From an uncultured Ruminococcus sp. (GTDB lineage Bacteria > Bacillota > Clostridia > Oscillospirales > Acutalibacteraceae), in contig CADBWP010000001.1 in NCBI GenBank assembly GCA_902798365.1, forward strand, positions 1 through 64,000: DNA of 64,000 nt, read 5' to 3'. A program made the position numbers and the translations under genes. This document shows positions 1 through 7,574 of this stretch, piece by piece. Position 1 is the first letter of the stretch. Each line of letters starts with the position of its first letter. The notes beneath the pieces were generated by a model that ran no database searches, had not been told where the DNA came from, and was given only the letters and a program-made list of their open reading frames with translations.

Positions 1-841
1 CAAAATGACCCTCGCCGCCGTCCATCGGGAATATCCTGCGCGCGTGCTCCATGGCAGGGCGTCCGAAGCCTACGCCGGCGTCCTCGAGCGAAAAATCGGG
101 ATTCTGCCCGAGAAAACGGGTGATGACCTCCTCGTTTTCTTCGCGTGAAAAGGTGCAGGTTGAATACACCATAACTCCGCCGGGCTTTAAGGCTTTTTTT
201 GCGCTGTTTAGTATGAGCAGCTGGCGATCGGCGCAGCTTTTTACGTGTTCGGGGCTCCACTCGGTCTGAGCGGCGGAATTCTTGCGGAACATGCCCTCGC
301 CGCTGCAAGGCGCGTCAACAAGCACCCTGTCAAAGCGACCCTCCAAACGGCTGCAAAGCAGGTCGGGATGACAGCTTGACACGACCGCGTTTGAAATACC
401 CATGCGTTCAATATTCGATAAAAGAATATTAGCTCTGCTTCTGACTATTTCATTGCTCCACAACAGACCCTTTCCGCACAGCTTGGCGCCGATCTGTGTG
501 CTTTTTCCGCCGGGAGCTGCACACAGGTCAAGCACGAGATCGCCCGGCTCCACCGAGAGCATTTCAACGGCAGAGGTCGCGGACGGCTCCTGAATATAGA
601 AGGCTCCGGCATGATGCAGAGGGTGGTTTCCCGGAGAAGCAACGTCGCCGGGAAGATAAAACCCGTCGGGGCAAAACGGCGTGGGTGTAAGCTTAAAGGG
701 CAAAAGGCTTTGAAGCCTGTCCGCGGAGCATTTGAGGGTATTGACCCGCAGCCCGCGATAGTTTTCGGATTCGTAATAGTGCAGAAAATCGCCGTATTCG
801 TCACCTAAAAGCGATTTCATGCGCTGCAAAAAAACGTCCAT
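1..841 (-). CDS. RsmB/RsmF-type (NOL1/NOP2/Sun family) RNA m5C methyltransferase, partial
   Basis: Only the first 280 codons are inside the window; the gene runs off the left edge. The ATG at 841 reads MDVFLQRMKS. The SAM-binding motif is at residues 104-113 (LDLCAAPGGK), motif IV with a catalytic Cys at 177-181 (DAPCS) and the second Cys at 227-230 (STCT), the two-cysteine arrangement of RNA m5C methyltransferases. Such enzymes methylate cytosine in 16S rRNA; the exact target cannot be told here because the C-terminal RNA-binding part is missing. The next gene is divergent. Sure of the family, not of the substrate. Confidence 0.9.
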   Translation of the reverse strand, partial: MDVFLQRMKSLLGDEYGDFLHYYESENYRGLRVNTLKCSADRLQSLLPFKLTPTPFCPDGFYLPGDVASPGNHPLHHAGAFYIQEPSATSAVEMLSVEPGDLVLDLCAAPGGKSTQIGAKLCGKGLLWSNEIVRSRANILLSNIERMGISNAVVSSCHPDLLCSRLEGRFDRVLVDAPCSGEGMFRKNSAAQTEWSPEHVKSCADRQLLILNSAKKALKPGGVMVYSTCTFSREENEEVITRFLGQNPDFSLEDAGVGFGRPAMEHARRIFPMDGGEGHF

Positions 842-903
842 ATGTATATTTCCAAAAAATGTGATAATAATAACTACAGTTTAAGCACATGGGAGGTGTT
901 AGC

Positions 904-1008
904 ATGAGCAAAAGCAAACAGACAAACAACAAGGGCACTCAGAACTGCAGCGACTGCAAGGACGGCAAGACCGGGCAGAATAAAAACGATAAGCCGTCGG
1001 CTGAATAA
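904..1008 (+). CDS. 34-aa hydrophilic small protein with a CxxC pair
   Basis: A short ORF beginning MSKSKQTNNKGTQNCSDC, rich in Lys, Asn, Gln and Gly, ending KPSAE. It has a strong Shine-Dalgarno (GGGAGG, 6 nt before the ATG) and is followed directly by a stable hairpin at 1018-1046, so it has the outline of a complete single-gene transcript. The only motif is CSDC. It has no membrane segment. I do not recognise the family; small hydrophilic proteins of this kind occur in Clostridia, some linked to sporulation, but that is only inference. Confidence 0.6.
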   Translation: MSKSKQTNNKGTQNCSDCKDGKTGQNKNDKPSAE

Positions 1009-1017
1009 ACCGACTGT

Positions 1018-1046
1018 CGGCCGTGAATCCCTGAGGTTCACGGCCG
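1018..1046 (+). terminator. hairpin after the 34-aa peptide gene
   Basis: Perfect 10-bp stem CGGCCGTGAA / TTCACGGCCG with a 9-nt loop, followed by CTTTGCCGTTT. The T-run is weak, but the position between the peptide gene and the convergent LUD gene fits a terminator. Confidence 0.6.
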
Positions 1047-1062
1047 CTTTGCCGTTTGTCGC

Positions 1063-1725
1063 TTAATATCCGTATTCTTCGCCGATGATTATTACCTTGA
1101 TGCGGTTGATATGGCGCTGCTGAGCGCATACAACATAGTTGCAGCATATTCTGCCCTCACCGCGGCAGCCGTCGCACATCTCGGGGTCGTCCTTTTTCAG
1201 CGAAATGCACTCGCCGGTTTTTGCGCAGGGAGTTTCTATGCCCAGACGAACCGTGTTGGGCGGCGCCGCCTTGGTTTTTACACGTTTAACAGCCTCGTCA
1301 AGGTTTTTGACAAGCTTGTTTATTCCGCAAACCGTAACAACGCTTTTGGGACCGTAAAGAATGGCAGCCACACGGTTTGAGTTGCCGTCAACGTTGTAAA
1401 GCTCGCCGTTTTCGGTAACGGCGTTTGCGCTTGTAAAGAAAGCGTCGGCACAGAAGGTCTTGCGGTAAACCTCCTCTACCTCCTCGCGCGTTATGCCCTC
1501 GCGGCTGCGGTCAAGATAGTTGTAGTCGGCGCTTGTGATTATGTCATAAACACCCGTCTGCTTAAGCGTGACCGAGCCGCCGCTTGAAATGGTGTCGCCT
1601 TTTTTTATAAGGGTCTTAACAAGCTCGCACGCCTGCTCCTTAGTGTCGCAGTAATACGGCTGCATGTTGTTTCTTTTTAGGTTGTGCATGGTTTTTTCCA
1701 CGCGGTTTTTTAGCTCTTCCGTCAT
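1063..1725 (-). CDS. LUD-domain protein (LutC/YkgG-like, DUF162)
   Basis: 220 aa beginning MTEELKNRVEKTMHNL. The LUD domain covers nearly the whole protein: a conserved glycine-rich stretch at about residues 46-56 (SSGGSVTLKQT) and TSANAVTENGELYNVDG in the middle. The C-terminus has several cysteines (CDGCRGEGRICC). LUD proteins include LutC of the lactate-utilisation complex, but many clostridial stand-alone members have no proven role, and no lutA/lutB is nearby. The C-terminal Cys cluster might bind metal; that is inference. Confidence 0.85.
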   Translation of the reverse strand: MTEELKNRVEKTMHNLKRNNMQPYYCDTKEQACELVKTLIKKGDTISSGGSVTLKQTGVYDIITSADYNYLDRSREGITREEVEEVYRKTFCADAFFTSANAVTENGELYNVDGNSNRVAAILYGPKSVVTVCGINKLVKNLDEAVKRVKTKAAPPNTVRLGIETPCAKTGECISLKKDDPEMCDGCRGEGRICCNYVVCAQQRHINRIKVIIIGEEYGY

Positions 1726-1775
1726 GTTGTAACACTCCCGTTCATATTCTTTACACTATTATATTATAAAAATCC

Positions 1776-2318
1776 TCACGGGTCAACAAATTCCCGATTA
1801 AAATATTCCGTTACCGATTTTGCAAGGCTTCGGGCTATGTTGTCGATATTGCTGCGTATCCACTCCGCCTCCTGCCTGTTGTCGTGATAGCCCACCTCTA
1901 TGAGCACGGCTGGCGCCTTGGTGCGCTTAAGCTCGGCAAGCGACGCAGACGGTATCGTTCTTACGTTGCCCGGCTCACGGTAAACACCCCGGTAGTTGCC
2001 TGCGATGATTTCGGCAAGGCGTTTTCCTTTTTGGCTTGTCGGATAATAATATATCTCGGCGCCTGTGTTTTGCCCCGCCGAGGAATCGGGCGAGGCGTTG
2101 CTGTGAACGGCGAGGTGCAGGTCGTAGGGCTGCGAGTTTGAGTCGGCAATCACCTCGGCAAGAGTCATCTGCGGCTGATTGCGGTCAAAGTCGATGTTGT
2201 TTGCGGTGAGGTACGGCTCCATGGCGTCGGCAATAAGATACATGTAGTATTCCTCGCTGCCGCCGTCGATGTAGCGGTTGTATTCCTGAACCGACGGGCT
2301 TAAATAGATTTTAGGCAT
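1776..2318 (-). CDS. N-acetylmuramoyl-L-alanine amidase (Amidase_3 type)
   Basis: 180 aa, no signal peptide. It has the Amidase_3 pattern of a Glu in GGSEEYY (about residue 22), the zinc-binding His in LHLAVHSNA and the catalytic Glu in VLIEVGYHDN near residue 143. The usual DPGHGG motif with the first zinc His is replaced by YLSPSVQEYN, as I recall in some clostridial members. Such enzymes cleave the bond between muramic acid and the stem peptide. Lack of a signal peptide suggests release by lysis, action in the mother cell, or non-classical export. ATG at 2318 has GGAGG upstream. Confidence 0.85.
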   Translation of the reverse strand: MPKIYLSPSVQEYNRYIDGGSEEYYMYLIADAMEPYLTANNIDFDRNQPQMTLAEVIADSNSQPYDLHLAVHSNASPDSSAGQNTGAEIYYYPTSQKGKRLAEIIAGNYRGVYREPGNVRTIPSASLAELKRTKAPAVLIEVGYHDNRQEAEWIRSNIDNIARSLAKSVTEYFNREFVDP

Positions 2319-2470
2319 TATATCCCTCCTGTTTTCACCACATAGTATTCAGTAAAAGATTATAGTGTGAAAACAAAACATAATTCCTTTATGTAATTAT
2401 ATAAAGCATTTTGTATGATATTATTAAGTAAATATATAAATAGTTTATATATTATTATGAATTTTACAAT

Positions 2471-2477
2471 AAAGGAG
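2471..2477 (+). promoter_or_regulatory. Shine-Dalgarno deciding the rubrerythrin start
   Basis: AAAGGAG lies 9 nt before the ATG at 2487. The reading frame is open further upstream to 2415, but that extension is AT-rich leader and the rubredoxin domain starts exactly at 2487. Confidence 0.8.
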
Positions 2478-2486
2478 AAATGCATT

Positions 2487-3032
2487 ATGAAATGGGTATG
2501 CACAGTTTGCGGTTATGTACATGAAGGGGATCAGCCCCCCGAGAAATGTCCCGTTTGCAAGCAGCCTGCCTCCAAGTTCAAGCCTATGGATGTTGAAGCG
2601 GAGTATGCCACCGTTCACAAGCTGGGTGAAGGCAAGGCAGAGGGCGTCAGCGAGGACATCATCAAGGATCTGAGAGCCAACTTTGAGGGCGAGTGCAGCG
2701 AGGTAGGCATGTATCTTGCAATGGCAAGAGTAGCCGACAGAGAGGGTTATCCCGAGATCGCCGAGGCGTTCAAGAGATATGCCTTTGAGGAAGCCGACCA
2801 TGCTTCAAGATTCGCAGAGCTTTTGGGCGAGGTTTTGACCGACAGCACCGAAAAGAACCTTAAGATGCGCGCAGACGCCGAGGCAGGCGCATGCGAGGGC
2901 AAGTTTGACCTGGCAAAACGCGCAAAGGCTGCAAACCTTGACGCGATCCACGACACCGTCCACGAGATGGCAAAGGACGAGGCAAGACACGGCGCTGGCT
3001 TCAAGGGACTTTTGAAGAGATATTTCGGCTAA
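2487..3032 (+). CDS. reverse rubrerythrin (N-terminal rubredoxin, C-terminal ferritin-like di-iron domain)
   Basis: 181 aa. A rubredoxin-like Fe(SCys)4 site comes first ([10 protein letters not shown] at residues 5-14, then CPVC about residues 22-25), followed by a four-helix ferritin-like domain with EEADH and [10 protein letters not shown] supplying di-iron ligands. This order is opposite to classical rubrerythrin and is the reverse rubrerythrin type known from clostridia, an NADH-linked peroxide (and oxygen) reductase of the cytosol. The length matches the family. It stands alone, so electron donors are encoded elsewhere. Confidence 0.93.
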   Translation: MKWVCTVCGYVHEGDQPPEKCPVCKQPASKFKPMDVEAEYATVHKLGEGKAEGVSEDIIKDLRANFEGECSEVGMYLAMARVADREGYPEIAEAFKRYAFEEADHASRFAELLGEVLTDSTEKNLKMRADAEAGACEGKFDLAKRAKAANLDAIHDTVHEMAKDEARHGAGFKGLLKRYFG

Positions 3033-3135
3033 TCCAAAAGCCGCATAAATACTGAGTTTTTGAGGGAAGGGAGTTATCCTTTCCCTCTTTTCTTCTACTT
3101 TTTTTCTATTCAGGTGTACAAAAGATTTAGGCGTA

Positions 3136-3164
3136 TTGACTTTGGTTTCTCCCTGTTTTATAAT
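3136..3164 (+). promoter_or_regulatory. sigma-A type promoter TTGACT-17-TATAAT
   Basis: -35 TTGACT at 3136-3141, exact 17-nt spacer, -10 TATAAT at 3159-3164. It lies inside the longest open frame of the next gene, so translation must start further downstream. Confidence 0.75.
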
Positions 3165-3194
3165 GGATACAGACTAATGAAAGGAACGATCTCT

Positions 3195-3602
3195 TTGAGC
3201 CCTGCGCGACCGCTCCGAAAAGTTGATTTTCGAGCAAGACACAGCACATTCTACAAGGAACTTTATAAGAGAAATCCCGCTGAAATGAGAGTATATAAAT
3301 GGTTAGGAAAAGACGAGTACAACTGGTTTATCTGTTGCACGGAAGAAGAAACTATGGATATCGTCAGCAAATTCGGAAGCGAAGCCAAAGGATTTCCCAT
3401 CACTGAACTCGTAAAAGCGCCCGAACCGGAATTCAGGAAAAACTATGGTTTCGTTCTTAATACAAAGAAGAAAACAATCACCCCCATCAAGAATAGTGTT
3501 TGGATATCCCATCCGGATTGGTGGGACCCGCTTGTAGGAAAAGAACGCAAAAAAACGGTTGATCTTGACGGATATAGATTATACGACCGTATGTATCCCT
3601 GA
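3195..3602 (+). CDS. unrecognised small basic protein
   Basis: About 135 aa in this frame; the open frame extends to 3060, but a near-consensus promoter at 3136-3164 sits inside that extension. The TTG at 3195 has AAAGGA 9 nt upstream; ATG 3177 and ATG 3285 (MRVYKWLGKD) are alternatives. The protein is soluble and charged, with WLGKDEYNWFICC and a Trp-rich WISHPDWWDP near the C-terminus. I do not recognise it. The tail is followed by frames that look shifted, and the segment is AT-richer than its neighbours, suggesting transfer or decay. Confidence 0.5.
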   Translation: MSPARPLRKVDFRARHSTFYKELYKRNPAEMRVYKWLGKDEYNWFICCTEEETMDIVSKFGSEAKGFPITELVKAPEPEFRKNYGFVLNTKKKTITPIKNSVWISHPDWWDPLVGKERKKTVDLDGYRLYDRMYP

Positions 3603-4020
3603 CGAAGGTCGAACACTGCTCAAGATTAGGAAACGATTGATGAAAGACTACTCAGCGGCAAGTCAAAACACAATCTATACTTTTCGGGAGAAAAACACAT
3701 GTCGGAAATCATCCCCCATTTCCATGTCAGCTCCAAATGTGAGAATTGCCATCACCAAAGCAAGAAATCGGAGGCGGAAGAACAACCGGAAAAGCTTAAT
3801 TTGTCAGAAGGATAACGGCGCGGGCTTTGCCAACTTTCTGCTGCCTGCCATATTCATGGGCTCGGGTGCGTTGTTTGCGGGTATAGGGTTTCTTGTTTGG
3901 TATAAGTTTTTCAGGACTGTCTCTTCGGATAACACAGGAGCTGCAAAAGCAACCGTGAAGTATTACGACAGCAAGGGAAACGTGATAAGAACGGAAGAAC
4001 GAAATATAACGGAGGTATAA
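3559..4020 (+). CDS. small single-span membrane protein, N-terminus uncertain
   Basis: The convincing part is the C-terminal half: one membrane segment from about 3829 (FANFLLPAIFMGSGALFAGIG) followed by a hydrophilic domain ending RTEERNITEV. The upstream half of this frame is highly basic and looks like a shadow of the 3699-3815 frame. The only starts are a TTG at 3559 without Shine-Dalgarno and weak internal ATGs (3640, 3724, 3856). It may be the C-terminal part of a frameshifted gene starting at 3699. The next gene begins 1 nt after the stop, so the two are co-translated. Confidence 0.5.
   Translation: MILTDIDYTTVCIPDEGRTLLKIRKRLMKDYSAASQNTIYTFREKNTCRKSSPISMSAPNVRIAITKARNRRRKNNRKSLICQKDNGAGFANFLLPAIFMGSGALFAGIGFLVWYKFFRTVSSDNTGAAKATVKYYDSKGNVIRTEERNITEV
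3699..3815 (+). CDS. 38-aa ORF with zinc-knuckle-like CxxCHH, likely N-terminal part of a frameshifted gene
   Basis: ATG at 3699 with a clear Shine-Dalgarno (GGGAG, 8 nt away). The product has CENCHH at residues 14-19, followed by an acidic linker, and stops at TAA 3813. The membrane protein in the next frame begins to look coding exactly here, so a single-base shift near 3805-3815 would join a zinc-binding N-terminus to the membrane segment. Either a real frameshift mutation, a sequencing error, or a separate peptide. Confidence 0.45.
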   Translation: MSEIIPHFHVSSKCENCHHQSKKSEAEEQPEKLNLSEG

Positions 4021-4021
4021 C

Positions 4022-4327
4022 ATGTTATTACAATCATATATGACAGGGTTTGTACTTGGACAATTCCTGGCGGGAGCGTGCATAGGCGGCTTGGTTCCGC
4101 TGTTCATATTCTTTATGAAGAACCGCTACGTTGTCGGAATACTTTGCCCCTTTATTTGCGGTCTGGTCGGCTTGTGGAACTCATGGGCTTCAATAATCTG
4201 CGGCGTAGCTCTGGTTGTGACAGGCTTGATGCTGCCCAAAAAGGTAAAAGAAGGCTCCGAAGAACAAGAGGAAGAATCAGAAGATGATGAAGACGATGAT
4301 GACGACGATGATTATGACGAGGAGTAA
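4022..4327 (+). CDS. small membrane protein with poly-acidic C-terminal tail
   Basis: 101 aa, GGAGG 6 nt before the ATG. Residues 1-73 form two or three membrane helices (LAGACIGGLVPLFIFF, VVGILCPFICGLVGLW, IICGVALVVTGLML). The tail from about residue 76 is almost pure Glu and Asp. I do not recognise a family. The tail could bind cations or basic partners, but that is a guess. It follows the preceding gene by 1 nt and is closed by a terminator, so it is last in its operon. Confidence 0.7.
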   Translation: MLLQSYMTGFVLGQFLAGACIGGLVPLFIFFMKNRYVVGILCPFICGLVGLWNSWASIICGVALVVTGLMLPKKVKEGSEEQEEESEDDEDDDDDDDYDEE

Positions 4328-4332
4328 CATAA

Positions 4333-4369
4333 AACGGATCACCTGATAAAATCGGGTGGTCCGTTTTTT
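4333..4369 (+). terminator. rho-independent terminator
   Basis: Stem ACGGATCACC / GGTGGTCCGT (one mismatch) followed by TTTTTT, 6 nt after the acidic-tail protein gene. Confidence 0.85.
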
Positions 4370-4395
4370 ATGTTTTGTCCTGTTGTGTCAAAAAC

Positions 4396-4423
4396 TTGAA
4401 AAATAAAAAAAATCTGCTATAAT
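4396..4423 (+). promoter_or_regulatory. promoter TTGAAA-16-TATAAT upstream of fabF
   Basis: -35 TTGAAA at 4396-4401, 16-nt spacer, -10 TATAAT at 4418-4423, 57 nt before the fabF ATG. No FapR-like inverted repeat is seen over it. Confidence 0.75.
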
Positions 4424-4480
4424 AGAGTGAGTATATCGAATTTCAACATCAGTAATTAAGCGAATTGGAGTTATCAGGTT

Positions 4481-5701
4481 ATGAAAAGAATAGTTATCAC
4501 AGGCATGGGCGCAGTCACCCCCGTGGGCGTCGGCGTTGAGGACTACTGGGCTAATATAATCGCCGGAAAATCGGGCATTGACACCATTAAAAGCTTTGAC
4601 GCGTCCGAGCTCCCCGTTCGGTTTGCAGGAGAAATAAAGGACTTTAACGCGGCGGAGCGTCTTTCCAAGGATCTGGCGCGCAAGACCGACCCCTTTATGC
4701 AGTATGCCTATGTTGCCGCCGAAGAGGCTGTAAAGCAGAGCGCGATTGAAATTGAGCCCGAGCGCACCGGCATAGTGATGGGCACCGCCATGGCAGGCGT
4801 TACCGCCACGGCGTTTACCCAGGATGCTCTTACAGCATCGGGCAAAAAGGTAGGACCGCGGTTTATCCCCAAAATACTGGGCAACATAGCCGCTGCAAAC
4901 ATTGCCATTGACTACAATATTCAGGGACCGTGCTTTACCGTGAGCACCGCGTGCTCGTCGGGCGGCGACGCCGTTAACATTGCGTGCATGTATATGCAGG
5001 CAGGCAAGGCGGACGTTATGCTGGCTGTGGGAGCCGAAAGCGCGCTTTGTCCGCTGGTTATCCAATCGCTTGCCAACGCCAAGGCTCTTTCAAGAAGAAA
5101 CGACGATCCATCTGCCGCAAGCCGGCCGTTTGACATAAGCCGCGACGGCTTTGTTATAGGCGAGGGCGGCGGAGCTCTGGTGCTTGAGACCGAGGAGCAT
5201 GCTATTGCAAGAGGCGCGAAAATACTCGGCGTTGTGATGGGCTGCGGCAACACCTGCGACGCTCACCACGTTACAGCACCCCACCCCGATGGCAGAGGCG
5301 CCGTTGCCTGCATAAGGCAGGCTCTTGCCGAGGCAGGGCTTAAGCCCGGGGATATCGGCTACGTAAACGCCCACGGAACCGCCACAAGCAAGGGCGATCT
5401 GGTGGAAACAGCCGCCATAAGAGAGGTTTTCGGCGACTCTCTCCCCTGCGTCAGCTCTACCAAGGGCGCAACGGGTCACATGATGGGCGCAGGCGGAATA
5501 ACCGAAACGATAGCCTGCGTTAAGGCGATTGAAACCGGCGTTGTTCCTCCGACGATCAACCTGCATGAGATCGACCCCGAATGTGCCGGCATCGACCTTG
5601 TGCCCAACACGGCAAAAGAGGTAGAAATCGACTACGCTATGAGCAACGCCTTCGGCTTCGGCGGTCAGAACTCGAGCGTTATTGTGGGAAGATATAAATA
5701 A
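4481..5701 (+). CDS. fabF: beta-ketoacyl-ACP synthase II (FabF-like)
   Basis: 406 aa, full family length. The Cys-His-His triad is complete: Cys158 in VSTACSSGG, His298 in NAHGTAT, His333 in KGATGHMMGAGG. It condenses malonyl-ACP with acyl-ACP in fatty acid elongation. No other fab genes or acyl carrier protein are beside it; the next gene, 23 nt downstream, is an acyl-CoA ligase, so it may be a specialised copy rather than the housekeeping enzyme. The start has GGAG 10 nt upstream. Confidence 0.92.
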   Translation: MKRIVITGMGAVTPVGVGVEDYWANIIAGKSGIDTIKSFDASELPVRFAGEIKDFNAAERLSKDLARKTDPFMQYAYVAAEEAVKQSAIEIEPERTGIVMGTAMAGVTATAFTQDALTASGKKVGPRFIPKILGNIAAANIAIDYNIQGPCFTVSTACSSGGDAVNIACMYMQAGKADVMLAVGAESALCPLVIQSLANAKALSRRNDDPSAASRPFDISRDGFVIGEGGGALVLETEEHAIARGAKILGVVMGCGNTCDAHHVTAPHPDGRGAVACIRQALAEAGLKPGDIGYVNAHGTATSKGDLVETAAIREVFGDSLPCVSSTKGATGHMMGAGGITETIACVKAIETGVVPPTINLHEIDPECAGIDLVPNTAKEVEIDYAMSNAFGFGGQNSSVIVGRYK

Positions 5702-5724
5702 GTATTCTTTTATAGAAAGGATTA

Positions 5725-7392
5725 ATGATTATGAACCTCACCTATGATTCGACCATGTTTCGTGAGACCTTTGAAAGCGAATTTACCTGGCTGAACGGAT
5801 TTATGAGAAATGTGCACCGCTTCGGCTACAAGCCCGCCGTGATTTCTCCCGCCGATAAAAAGCAATGGTCTTACGAGGAGCTGAACGCCGACTGCAACAG
5901 GCTTGCAAATGCAATGAAAAAAAGCGGCGTCGGCAAAAGCGACGTCGTGATGTTTCAGCTGTTTAACTGTCCGCAGTTTTTGTTCTCTTACATAGCCTCG
6001 CAGAAAATAGGCGCGATAGCCAACCCCGTGAACTTTAACCTGTCGCCCGGCGAAACAGCCGAGATAATGAACCACAACAGGGCAAAGGTTTATATATATG
6101 ACACCGAAATAACTGAGACAGCCGTAAAGGCGATTGAGCTGAGCAAACACAAGCCCGACGTTGTTATCGCCGTAAATAGTTCTAAAAAGGAAATAAAGCT
6201 GCCGCAGGGACATATTCTTTTTGAAAAATACACAAAAAAAGCGGCGGACACAGACCCGCCCACAGACTTTGAGCCGCATATTTATGATGAGATAGTAAGG
6301 TTGCAAACCTCGGGCACCACAGGCACCCCCAAGGGCGTTCCGCTAAACAACATAAACGAGGTGCTGTCGGCACACGATGTAATAATGCACTTTCCGCTGT
6401 CCCCCGCCGACATCACCATGAACATGACGCCGTGGTTCCACCGCGGAGGTCTGCACTCGGGCGGACCCACCCCCACTCTGTATGTAGGCGGCGCGCTGGT
6501 TATTATGCGCACCTTTAACCCAAAGGTCACGCTTGAATACATTGAGCGGTTCGGCATATCGTTCATAACGGGCGTTCCGTCGGTGCTGACCCTGCTCGCC
6601 TCGCGCCAGGAAAAGCACCCCAAAGACATTTCTACGCTCAAGGGCGTTGTGACCATGGGCAGCCCGCTTGAAAAGGAAGCCTGTATTCGCTTTCAAAAGG
6701 TGCTCACGCCGAATATTTTTAACGGCTACGGCACGACCGAGTCATTCTGGAACACCTTCTTGCGCCCGTTTGACCTTCCCGAAATGTCGGGAACAGCAGG
6801 ACGCGCCTGCACCGACGACGAGGTGAGGGTAGTAAGGGTGTATGACGACAAAAAGGCGGAGCCCGACGACATGGTTCCCACGGACAACACAGCCGAGGGC
6901 GAGGTTATTATAAAATGCCCTGCAAAATCCACCTACTGCTATGCGAACAATCCGCAGGCAACAGCCGAAAAGTTTTATAAGGGCTGGCTTTACACGGGCG
7001 ACATAGCGACCTGGGACAGGCGGCGGTTTGTAACCATTGCCGGTCGCAAGGATGACATGATAATAAGCAAGGGCGAAAATATTTATCCCGCGCGAATCGA
7101 AGAGGTGCTCAACAGTCATCCCAAGGTGGGCGACAGCATTGTGACCGGCGTGCCCGACAGCACCAGAGGCGAGTCGGTGGCGGCGTATGTAATTCCCGCA
7201 GACGACAGCCTGACGGTCGCGGAGCTTATGGCGTTCTGCGCCGGATCGCCGAATATCTCTAAATATCAGGCTCCGCGCTATTACCGCTTTGTAAAGGAGC
7301 TTCCGCGCACGGCAACGGGCAAAAAGCAGCATTTTGTTATTAAAAAACAGGCAAAGGAAGACCTGGCAAACGGACTTTTGCTGAAAAAATAG
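5725..7392 (+). CDS. AMP-forming acyl-CoA synthetase/ligase
   Basis: 555 aa, ANL superfamily. The phosphate-binding loop is at residues 194-204 (QTSGTTGTPKG), A5 motif NGYGTTES, A7 YTGDIATWD, hinge GRKDDMIISKGENIYP and the C-terminal lysine (K533) in PRTATGK. It activates a carboxylic acid as acyl-AMP and transfers it to CoA or another thiol; the substrate cannot be read from sequence. A second ATG at 5731 gives better spacing to AGAAAGG. It forms an operon with fabF, suggesting activation of a fatty acid primer. Confidence 0.88.
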   Translation: MIMNLTYDSTMFRETFESEFTWLNGFMRNVHRFGYKPAVISPADKKQWSYEELNADCNRLANAMKKSGVGKSDVVMFQLFNCPQFLFSYIASQKIGAIANPVNFNLSPGETAEIMNHNRAKVYIYDTEITETAVKAIELSKHKPDVVIAVNSSKKEIKLPQGHILFEKYTKKAADTDPPTDFEPHIYDEIVRLQTSGTTGTPKGVPLNNINEVLSAHDVIMHFPLSPADITMNMTPWFHRGGLHSGGPTPTLYVGGALVIMRTFNPKVTLEYIERFGISFITGVPSVLTLLASRQEKHPKDISTLKGVVTMGSPLEKEACIRFQKVLTPNIFNGYGTTESFWNTFLRPFDLPEMSGTAGRACTDDEVRVVRVYDDKKAEPDDMVPTDNTAEGEVIIKCPAKSTYCYANNPQATAEKFYKGWLYTGDIATWDRRRFVTIAGRKDDMIISKGENIYPARIEEVLNSHPKVGDSIVTGVPDSTRGESVAAYVIPADDSLTVAELMAFCAGSPNISKYQAPRYYRFVKELPRTATGKKQHFVIKKQAKEDLANGLLLKK

Positions 7393-7402
7393 AATTAAAA
7401 CA

Positions 7403-7446
7403 AGGGTCGGCTAAGCTCAAAGGAGCAGCCGACCCTGAATTTTTTC
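7403..7446 (+). terminator. terminator after the acyl-CoA ligase
   Basis: Stem AGGGTCGGCT / AGCCGACCCT (perfect 10 bp, 7403-7412 with 7427-7436), then GAATTTTTTCT. It belongs to a set of GGTCGG-stemmed terminators seen across the window. Confidence 0.85.
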
Positions 7447-7572
7447 TAAGGCAATACCGCATAATTCAGGTGTACGGATTGCGCAGCAAGATTTTTCGTC
7501 AGGTTGAACAAATAAATCGAGGTAAGGCTGACGCCTTGCCGAGATCGCCTTGATTTGTGCGGTGTTGCCCTA
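7447..7572 (+). repeat. MITE-like repeat, copy 1 (126 bp)
   Basis: Begins TAAGGCAATACCGCATAATT and ends with its imperfect inverse (GTGCGGTGTTGCCCTA), so it has terminal inverted repeats of about 22 bp. It also has an inner hairpin GGTAAGGC / GCCTTGCC. A second copy in opposite orientation lies at 31810-31943, with strong identity at both ends and the inner hairpin but a variable middle. It fills the gap between two convergent genes. No ORF inside. Confidence 0.85.
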
Positions 7573-7574
7573 AA

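Noticed and set aside
3060..3194. Longer N-terminus of the small basic protein
   Set aside because: The extension contains a near-perfect promoter and no Shine-Dalgarno, and reads as low-complexity hydrophobic sequence.
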